A DNA stretch of 6,581 nt from positions 1 to 6,581 of the forward strand of contig JAQVGR010000094.1 in NCBI GenBank assembly GCA_028696635.1, given 5' to 3'. Below are positions 1 through 4,647 of the stretch, piece after piece; the first letter of the stretch is position 1; each line of letters opens with the position of its first letter. The position numbers were made by a program, and so were the translations under genes. The notes beneath the pieces are model-generated. The model did not search any database, was not told where the DNA came from, and was given only the letters and a program-made list of their open reading frames with translations. The DNA is from Candidatus Krumholzibacteriia bacterium. Lineage in GTDB: Bacteria > Krumholzibacteriota > Krumholzibacteriia > Krumholzibacteriales > Krumholzibacteriaceae.

Positions 1-468
1 GATCGCCTCGCGCATCCGCGGGTCGGAATAGTCGACCGCGGGGTGCCAGAGACCGTCGAGCGTGAACCCGTAGCGCCCGCAGGGATGGTTGACCACCGTC
101 CAGATCCCGTAGCGCTCGTAGATGTACTCCACCCACCGCGGCGGGATCCCCGCGTAGACGCGGATCGCGTTGACCCCCATATTCTTCAGCAGCGGCATCT
201 CGCTATCGAGCGCCGCCTGGATGAACTCGTCGGGCTGCGTCCAGATGCTGTACATGTAGTTCTCGCCGATCGGGACGTAGTCCCAGTTCATCCCGTAGAC
301 CATGAAGTCCCGGCCGCCGACCTGAAGCCTCCAGCCCTCGGCGTCGGAGACGACCTCCACGCCGGGGGAAGCGGTCTGCGCGGGAACGATCGCCGGGACG
401 GCGGCCAGCAGCGTCGCGGCGAGCAACACGGAGCGGCGGATGATTCGGTCTGTTCTGAGCGGTCTCAC
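1..468 (-). CDS. Secreted TIM-barrel glycosidase-like protein, N-terminal part (3' end off window)
   Basis: This reading frame runs 156 codons from a GTG at 468-466 and leaves the window at base 1 without a stop. GTG is chosen because GAGGAG lies six bases upstream and because it gives a clean signal peptide: Arg-rich start (residues 1-12), hydrophobic core (13-24), and cleavage after VPA at residue 30, leaving Gln31 first. After a short strand-rich lead-in (VEVVSDAEGWRLQVGGRDF), the sequence has FMVYGMNWDYVPIG (55-68), then LLKNMGVNAIRVYAGIPP (93-110) and YIYERYGIWTVVNH (115-128). The pattern 'GMNW ... MGVNAIRVY ... YGIW' is typical of the first beta-alpha units of clan GH-A barrels such as GH2, GH5 and GH17. 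The catalytic glutamates would lie beyond the edge, so family and substrate cannot be fixed. It is transcribed away from the GH16-type gene across a 266-base gap. A secreted carbohydrate-active role is inferred. Confidence 0.8.
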   Translation of the reverse strand, partial: MRPLRTDRIIRRSVLLAATLLAAVPAIVPAQTASPGVEVVSDAEGWRLQVGGRDFMVYGMNWDYVPIGENYMYSIWTQPDEFIQAALDSEMPLLKNMGVNAIRVYAGIPPRWVEYIYERYGIWTVVNHPCGRYGFTLDGLWHPAVDYSDPRMREAI

Positions 469-474
469 GGGAAT

Positions 475-480
475 CTCCTC
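475..480 (-). promoter_or_regulatory. Ribosome binding site deciding the GTG start at 468
   Basis: Read on the minus strand this is GAGGAG, six bases before the GTG. The frame is open for some distance upstream without an ATG, so this site is the main reason for placing the start here. Confidence 0.7.
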
Positions 481-550
481 GGTTATGTGGTTTCGGGATC
501 GATCCGCGACGGCATTCGCCGCCGCCGCGGTCACGACAATACCAGATTGT

Positions 551-582
551 TCCGGCGCGCGCCATATCCCGGCGGCGCCGGA
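551..582. repeat. GC-rich inverted repeat in the divergent intergenic region
   Basis: The arms TCCGGCGC (551-558) and GCGCCGGA (575-582) are perfect 8-base complements separated by 16 bases. A further GCC/GGC pair (561-563 with 571-573) could extend the hairpin inward. It lies about 83 bases upstream of the leftward gene's start, so it would fall in that gene's leader if transcription starts near the TTGACA box at 628-633. It could be a protein-binding site, a leader hairpin, or chance in GC-rich DNA. Confidence 0.35.
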
Positions 583-603
583 GATCGGAAATGCCCGCGG
601 TCA

Positions 604-633
604 AATCTGCCAGACGGGACAGGGGGGTGTCAA
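604..633 (-). promoter_or_regulatory. Possible promoter for the leftward glycosidase-like gene
   Basis: On the minus strand a perfect TTGACA (633-628) is followed after 18 bases by CAGATT (609-604), a weak -10 with three of six matches. It would give a leader of about 130 bases before the GTG at 468. A competing candidate is an extended -10-like TGGTATTGT ending at base 536, which would give a shorter leader but has no good -35. Neither is convincing alone. Confidence 0.25.
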
Positions 634-666
634 GTTTGCAATTATTTTCGATTCGGTTCTGTTCCC

Positions 667-695
667 TTGTGATTTCGGCTGATATGTGATATAAT
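667..695 (+). promoter_or_regulatory. Sigma70-type promoter with extended -10 for the three-gene cluster
   Basis: TTGTGA (667-672) and a perfect TATAAT (690-695) are separated by exactly 17 bases. TG at -15/-14 (687-688) makes the -10 an extended one (TGATATAAT). The surrounding 640-700 stretch is clearly more AT-rich than the rest of the window. Transcription should begin around 701-703, giving a leader of only about 33 bases before the GTG at 735. It is the best promoter seen in the window and probably serves at least the first two rightward genes. Confidence 0.7.
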
Positions 696-697
696 TC

Positions 698-729
698 CTC
701 CTGCGTCAGTGCGCCATCAACCGCAGGAG
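698..729 (+). promoter_or_regulatory. Inverted repeat spanning the predicted start site and ribosome binding site
   Basis: CTCCTGCG (698-705) is perfectly complementary to CGCAGGAG (722-729), with 16 bases between. The right arm contains the whole Shine-Dalgarno AGGAG of the downstream gene; the left arm begins two bases after the -10 box. If the transcript includes the full left arm, an 8-bp hairpin would hide the ribosome binding site. If it starts at 701-703, most of the hairpin is lost. The repeat could instead act in DNA as an operator. The complementarity is seen; any regulatory role is inferred. Confidence 0.4.
725..729 (+). promoter_or_regulatory. Ribosome binding site favouring the GTG start at 735
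   Basis: AGGAG ends five bases before GTG 735. Later in-frame ATGs at 753 and 759 would also leave a usable signal peptide but have only a weak AGGG-like stretch (around 748-751) ahead of them, so GTG 735 is preferred. Confidence 0.6.
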
Positions 730-734
730 CACCA

Positions 735-2348
735 GTGAGTGTGCAGCAGGGTATGGGTATGTTCTATAATAGGTTACGGATATCAGTTCTCGCGATTTCC
801 ATCTTCGCCGCCTCTGCCCCCTCCGCATCGGCGCAGTGCCTGCTCGCCAACCCGAGCTTCGAGATCCCCGGCTCGGGGACGGTCTTCGGCGGGTGGAATC
901 AGTTCGGCCGGGTCGGCTCGACGACCGAGGCGGTACACGGCTCCGCCGCCGCTCGTGTCTCGGGACCGAACACGGGGAACTGGGATGTCTCGGGGTACTG
1001 GCAGCCGTTCGAATGCGATCCGGGCGACCGCTGGTCGGCCTCGGTCTACGCCTGGCACACCTCGACGAACTCCCTCTCCGGCTCCTCGAGCGCGATCCTC
1101 AATATAGAGTGGCGCGACTCGGGGGGAAACCTGATCTCGTACGAATCGCACACCGTGATCGATCCCTCGACTCCGGTCGGGGAGGTCGTGCAGTTCTCCG
1201 TCGAGAGCGGGGCGGCCCCCTCGGGGACCGCCTCGGCGCGCCTGCTCCTCGGCGTGCTCCAGTCACCTGCCGACCCCGCCCCCGACGTCTACTACGACCA
1301 GGCGACCTTCTACTCCCTCGGACCGCCGACGCAGGACGAGATCCAGTGGAACGACTTCCCCGGGGGCCGCGCCGTCTCGTTCGGGGGCCGGAGCTGGCGG
1401 GTGAAGGGGCCGGGGTACTACGGGCCCGGGCCGAGCCTCTTCTGCGACTCGGAGGATTGCGTCTGGGTCGACCAGGGCGGCCGTCTCCATATAACCGTAC
1501 GGCGAATCGGCGGATCGTGGTACAGCACGGAGGTCGTTCTCGAGGAGGCGCTCGGGTACGGCGACTACATCTTCACTACCATCGGGGATCTCGAGGCCAT
1601 CCACGAGAACATCGTGCTGGGCCTCTTCCTCTGGGAGTACGGCCGCTGCTGGGACCCGGCGTATCTGTGGTGGAACCCCTACAACGAGATCGACATCGAG
1701 TACAGCCGCTGGGGCGATCCGGGGAACCAGCCGGGCCAGTTCGTCGCCCAGCCGTACGACTGGCCGGGGAACATCGAGCGGTACGCCGCGGCCTTCGAAA
1801 CCGGCGAGGAGACCAGCCACGCCTTCCGTTGGCTCGCCGACCGAGTCGAGTTCAGGAGCTGGCGCGGCGGACCGGCGGACGAGTCCCCGGCGACCATGAT
1901 TCACGAGTGGACCTACACGGGGCCGCACATCCCCCGGCCCGAGCAGCCGCGCGTGCACATCAACCTCTGGCAGTTCAGCGGGCCGCCGGACGCCGATCAG
2001 GAGGTTGTCCTGGGCGATTTCACCTTCGTCCCGGAGGGGATCGTCGCCGACGCGGAGCCCTCGCCCCGCGCCGCGTACAGCCTCTCGGCAGCCGTGCCGA
2101 ACCCGTTCAATCCGCAGACCACGATCACATTCACCATGGAGAAAGGGGGGAATGCCGAGATTCTCGTATACGATGTCGCCGGGAGACGCATCCGCTCGCT
2201 CGTGAGCGGGTACGCTCCGGCGGGTACCCACGAGGTCGCCTGGAACGGGCGAGACGACGAGGACAGGCCGGTCGCGTCCGGCGTGTACTTCTATCGCTTC
2301 CGCACCGGGGGCTTCGAGCAGACGAAGAAGATGGTCCTGCTCAGGTAG
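735..2348 (+). CDS. Secreted GH16-like glycoside hydrolase with N-terminal binding domain and FlgD/T9SS-type C-terminal domain
   Basis: A 537-residue multidomain secreted protein. Residues 1-33 form a signal peptide ending PSASA, with Gln34 as the predicted first mature residue. Residues 34-195 form a jelly-roll-like domain starting CLLANPSFE and containing VSGYWQPF; its layout resembles CBM4/9-type carbohydrate-binding modules and it recurs in the next two genes. Residues about 203-433 look like a GH16 catalytic domain. The key motif is NEIDIEYSRWG, with E318, D320 and E322 as the likely nucleophile, assisting Asp and acid/base, and supporting segments NIVLGLFLWE, SHAFRWLADRVEF and RVHINLWQF. 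GH16 enzymes cleave beta-glucans, xyloglucan or galactans by a retaining mechanism; the substrate here is not determined. Residues 455-537 (PNPFNPQTTITF ... KKMVLLR) are a FlgD-Ig-like / T9SS type A domain, expected to direct export or surface attachment. The next gene begins 29 bases after the stop, which suggests cotranscription. Assignment to GH16 is by motif only. Confidence 0.85.
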   Translation: MSVQQGMGMFYNRLRISVLAISIFAASAPSASAQCLLANPSFEIPGSGTVFGGWNQFGRVGSTTEAVHGSAAARVSGPNTGNWDVSGYWQPFECDPGDRWSASVYAWHTSTNSLSGSSSAILNIEWRDSGGNLISYESHTVIDPSTPVGEVVQFSVESGAAPSGTASARLLLGVLQSPADPAPDVYYDQATFYSLGPPTQDEIQWNDFPGGRAVSFGGRSWRVKGPGYYGPGPSLFCDSEDCVWVDQGGRLHITVRRIGGSWYSTEVVLEEALGYGDYIFTTIGDLEAIHENIVLGLFLWEYGRCWDPAYLWWNPYNEIDIEYSRWGDPGNQPGQFVAQPYDWPGNIERYAAAFETGEETSHAFRWLADRVEFRSWRGGPADESPATMIHEWTYTGPHIPRPEQPRVHINLWQFSGPPDADQEVVLGDFTFVPEGIVADAEPSPRAAYSLSAAVPNPFNPQTTITFTMEKGGNAEILVYDVAGRRIRSLVSGYAPAGTHEVAWNGRDDEDRPVASGVYFYRFRTGGFEQTKKMVLLR

Positions 2349-2377
2349 CGGGACCGCAACCATCGGGAGGATTTGAC

Positions 2378-3016
2378 ATGCTGAAGAGTTACCGCCTGCT
2401 GAGCATCGCGATCGCGGCCCTCCTGGTCGCGGGGATCGCGGCGACCGCATCGGCGCAGAACGTTCTCGCGAATCCGGGCTTCGAGACGGGCCTCACCGGC
2501 TGGGGCGCGTTCGGCAACGCATACGCCGAAGCGAGCAATCCGCCGCAGTTTGTTCCCTACGAGGGGAACGGCCTCGTATCGATGTACGGCAACTTCTGGG
2601 GCTCGTTCAACGTCAGCGGGATCTACCAGGAGTTCCCCACGATGCCCGGCGCCATGTGGGTCCTCTGCTGCAAGACCCGCCACTGGAGCGGCGACGCGAT
2701 GACGATGGACGGGGCCGACGACAACTGGGTCGTCCAGAAGATCGCCTTCTTCGACATGGTCCATAACGAGATCGGCGGGGTCGAGTCGACCGTTCTCGAC
2801 GGCTCTTTCGCCACGGAGCTCTGGTTCGACAACGCCCCCATCTCGGGCATCGCCCCCGAGGGCACCATGTACGTCCAGGCCCTCGTGCTGTTCCTTCAGC
2901 CGTTGTGGGACGGCGGCGCCGCGCACGTGGACCTCGTGCAGTTCTACCAGTGCGGCGGCCCGGTCGGCGTCGAGGAATCGACCTGGGGCGGCATCAAGGC
3001 GATGTTCAGCGAGTAG
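2378..3016 (+). CDS. Small secreted single-domain binding-like protein with a TWGxIK tail
   Basis: A 212-residue protein. ATG 2378 follows GGGAGG by seven bases and gives a strong signal peptide (1-26, ending TASA) with Gln27 as first mature residue. The rest is one copy of the domain found in the neighbouring genes: NVLANPGFETGLTGWGAFGN at the start, FNVSGIYQEFP in the middle, and a Gly-Gly-Ala-Ala-His-Val-Asp strand (DGGAAHVDLVQFY) at the end. No catalytic motif is visible, and a carbohydrate- or ligand-binding role is inferred from the resemblance to CBM4/9-like modules. Unlike its two neighbours it lacks the FlgD-like C-terminal domain. After Cys192 it ends in a short linker and the tail STWGGIKAMF (201-210) plus Ser-Glu. 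It lies 29 bases after the GH16-like gene and is probably in the same transcript. No specific family name can be given. Confidence 0.85.
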   Translation: MLKSYRLLSIAIAALLVAGIAATASAQNVLANPGFETGLTGWGAFGNAYAEASNPPQFVPYEGNGLVSMYGNFWGSFNVSGIYQEFPTMPGAMWVLCCKTRHWSGDAMTMDGADDNWVVQKIAFFDMVHNEIGGVESTVLDGSFATELWFDNAPISGIAPEGTMYVQALVLFLQPLWDGGAAHVDLVQFYQCGGPVGVEESTWGGIKAMFSE

Positions 3017-3050
3017 AGATATCAATCAAGGCGAGCACTGAGCCAGCGGA

Positions 3051-3079
3051 ACGGTCCCGGGAACCTGTCCCGGGACCGT
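3051..3079. repeat. Perfect 12-bp stem-loop between the second and third rightward genes
   Basis: ACGGTCCCGGGA (3051-3062) and TCCCGGGACCGT (3068-3079) are perfect complements around the loop ACCTG. It begins 34 bases after the stop of the preceding gene and lies 65 bases before the next ribosome binding site. No T-run follows on either strand, so it is not a classical intrinsic terminator. It may be an attenuator or mRNA-stabilising hairpin that lowers expression of the third gene, or a dispersed REP-like palindrome. The remainder of the 141-base gap holds only a 10-base palindrome, CCCGGCCGGG (3122-3131), and no convincing promoter. Confidence 0.7.
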
Positions 3080-3157
3080 CCCTGGCCGGCGGAGGATGAG
3101 ATCGTCGTCAGGGGTGGTCTTCCCGGCCGGGCGGCTCGTCGCCAAAGGAGGCTGAGG

Positions 3158-4570
3158 ATGAGATACATACGCTCCGCGCTGCTGCTCGCGGCGGCGCTGC
3201 TCGTTGCGGCGGCGGCGGGGACCGACGCGATCGCGCAGACGAACATGCTGGCCAACCCGGGGTTCGAGGATGGCGGCGGCTCGTACGACGGGTGGTTCAC
3301 CTTCGGCGCCGGCGTGCAGCTCTCGACGCCGGGGACCGACAATATCATCCGCACCGGCGCCGCGGCATCGAAGGTCTACGGCGAGTTCACCGGCTGCCCC
3401 GTCCCGAACTTCGACGTCGGCGGGTTCGGGCAGGCGTTCACGCCGATCGCCGGCAGGATCTACGAGCTGGGGGGATACTCGTTCGTCTCGAGCGCCGACG
3501 TTATCCCCGGCACGAACTCGTGCGACTTCAACCGAATGATCGCCAAGATCGTCTTCTTCGACGCGCCGGCCGGCGGGAACGAGATCGCCGGGAACGAGAT
3601 CCTCATCGGCGACTTCGACACGCCGCTCGACCAGTGGATCGAGTTCTCCGTGTCGCTCCCGGCGCCGGCGGCGGCGCAGCGGGTCGAGGCCCTGTTCCTC
3701 TTCCTGCAGCCGGGGTGCGACACCGGATCGGTCTTCGTCGACGATGCGTGGTTCTACGAGTACGACGAGGCGCCGCCGGCGAACATCCTCGCCAACCCGA
3801 GTCTCACCGGGAACCTCGTCGGGTGGAGCACCTTCGGGAACGTCTACTACGACGGCCGCTCGTGGGCGTACCGCACGCCGACCGGCTGCGCGAAGCTGTT
3901 CTCGACCTTCACGCCCGATTCGCCGTCGGGGATGTACCAGCTCTTCGCAGCCGATCCCGGCTCGATCTGGAAGATGGGGGCCTGGTCGCTCGTGACCTGC
4001 CGGGAGAGCCCGATCTACGCGGGGAACGACAACTTCGTCACGGCGACCCTCTCGTTCTTCGACGTCGACACGGTCCTGATCGACGCGCAGGAGGTCGTCG
4101 TCGCCGACTCGCTCTCGCCGCTCGGCACATGGACGCATCACGAGCTGAAGGCGGCGGCCCCCGCGGGGACCGTCTACGTCGGCGCCTATATCCTGTTCAT
4201 CTCCCCGACCCTTCAGGGGGGCGCCGCATGGGTCGACGATCTTTCGCTCTGGCAGATCGGGATGACCGACGCCGACCCGACCCCGCCGGCGGCGACGCCG
4301 GCGCTGCGCCAGAACGTGCCGAACCCGTTCAACCCGTCGACGCGGATCGACTTCGAGCTGGCCAGGGCCGGCGTCGTCGACCTGAGCGTTTACGACGTCA
4401 CGGGACGCCTTGTCGCGACGCTCGTGAGCGGCCGTCTCGAGGCGGGGATGCATGAGTCCACCTGGAACGGAATGACTGCCGGCGGCGCGAAGGCGGCGTC
4501 GGGGGTCTACCTGTACGTGCTCAAGACGGAGGACGGACAGGAATCGCGCCGGATGGTGCTTTTGAGATAG
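3158..4570 (+). CDS. Secreted protein with two tandem binding-like domains and FlgD/T9SS-type C-terminal domain
   Basis: A 470-residue protein. ATG 3158 is preceded by a strong AAAGGAGG (3144-3151) at six bases. The signal peptide covers 1-26 (ending DAIA), leaving Gln27. Two divergent copies of the same domain follow. The first, about 29-203, starts NMLANPGFEDGG and ends SVFVDDAWFYEY. The second, about 209-365, starts NILANPSLTGNLVGW and ends GGAAWVDDLSLWQ. Both contain a 'SFFDV/VFFDA' strand and an 'LFLQP/LFISP' strand, matching IAFFDM and LFLQP in the preceding gene. A Pro/Ala-rich linker (DADPTPPAATPA) leads to a FlgD-Ig-like / T9SS type A domain from NPFNPSTRIDF (389) to RRMVLLR (470). 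No catalytic motif is seen, so a non-enzymatic surface binding protein is inferred. It is probably in the same operon as the two genes before it, though a stem-loop in the gap may separate their expression. Confidence 0.85.
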   Translation: MRYIRSALLLAAALLVAAAAGTDAIAQTNMLANPGFEDGGGSYDGWFTFGAGVQLSTPGTDNIIRTGAAASKVYGEFTGCPVPNFDVGGFGQAFTPIAGRIYELGGYSFVSSADVIPGTNSCDFNRMIAKIVFFDAPAGGNEIAGNEILIGDFDTPLDQWIEFSVSLPAPAAAQRVEALFLFLQPGCDTGSVFVDDAWFYEYDEAPPANILANPSLTGNLVGWSTFGNVYYDGRSWAYRTPTGCAKLFSTFTPDSPSGMYQLFAADPGSIWKMGAWSLVTCRESPIYAGNDNFVTATLSFFDVDTVLIDAQEVVVADSLSPLGTWTHHELKAAAPAGTVYVGAYILFISPTLQGGAAWVDDLSLWQIGMTDADPTPPAATPALRQNVPNPFNPSTRIDFELARAGVVDLSVYDVTGRLVATLVSGRLEAGMHESTWNGMTAGGAKAASGVYLYVLKTEDGQESRRMVLLR

Positions 4571-4597
4571 CGGACGTCGAAAGTGCTCCGAACGCGC

Positions 4598-4629
4598 GGG
4601 CCGGATCCGTCAGCAGGCGGGTCCGGCCC
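4598..4629. terminator. Candidate bidirectional terminator between convergent genes
   Basis: GGGCCGGATCC (4598-4608) pairs with GGGTCCGGCCC (4619-4629) as an 11-bp stem with one T-G wobble around a 10-base loop. It starts 27 bases after the stop of the rightward gene and 18 bases beyond the stop of the leftward gene, the expected place for a shared terminator. There is no T-run on either side, so its strength as an intrinsic terminator is uncertain. Confidence 0.5.
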
Positions 4630-4647
4630 TCTGCGTACAGGGACCGG

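Noticed and set aside
203..604. A 133-codon minus-strand open frame and plus-strand open frames (43-672, 440-682) over the left end.
   Set aside because: They conflict with the minus-strand frame from GTG 468, which has a ribosome binding site, a signal peptide and clan GH-A-like motifs.
834..845. Possible lipoprotein signal in the GH16-like protein, because Cys35 follows closely after the signal peptide.
   Set aside because: The residue before the Cys is Gln, not Gly/Ala/Ser, and A-S-A is a good signal peptidase I site one residue earlier, so a lipobox is not supported.
1263..2450. A 395-codon minus-strand open frame opposite the GH16-like gene.
   Set aside because: It is an antisense shadow typical of GC-rich coding DNA: Arg/Val/Pro-rich composition, no motifs, and complete overlap with a well-supported gene.
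836..3016. A 726-codon open frame on the plus strand spanning most of the GH16-like gene and the next gene.
   Set aside because: Up to 2378 it is the out-of-frame shadow of the GH16-like gene, rich in Arg and Gly with no domain logic. Only the part from ATG 2378, which has its own ribosome binding site and signal peptide, is real.
3096..3155. A 19-codon open frame (ATG 3096 to TGA 3153-3155) just before the third rightward gene, considered as a leader peptide.
   Set aside because: The purine-rich GGAGG directly abuts the ATG, too close for a ribosome site, and the peptide has no notable residue bias. The shared GAGGATGAGAT words at about 3093 and 3155 are probably coincidental.
2095..4338. 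Near-identical DNA words (for example GTGCCGAACCCGTTCAA at about 2095 and 4317), considered as recombination or mobile repeat sites.
   Set aside because: They encode the conserved start (PNPFNP) of the two FlgD-like domains, so shared ancestry and codon preference explain them.
3026..4453. A 475-codon minus-strand open frame opposite the two-domain gene.
   Set aside because: Its composition is dominated by Arg, Asp, Val and Gly with no recognisable domain, and the opposite strand encodes a signal peptide, two domains and a sorting domain.
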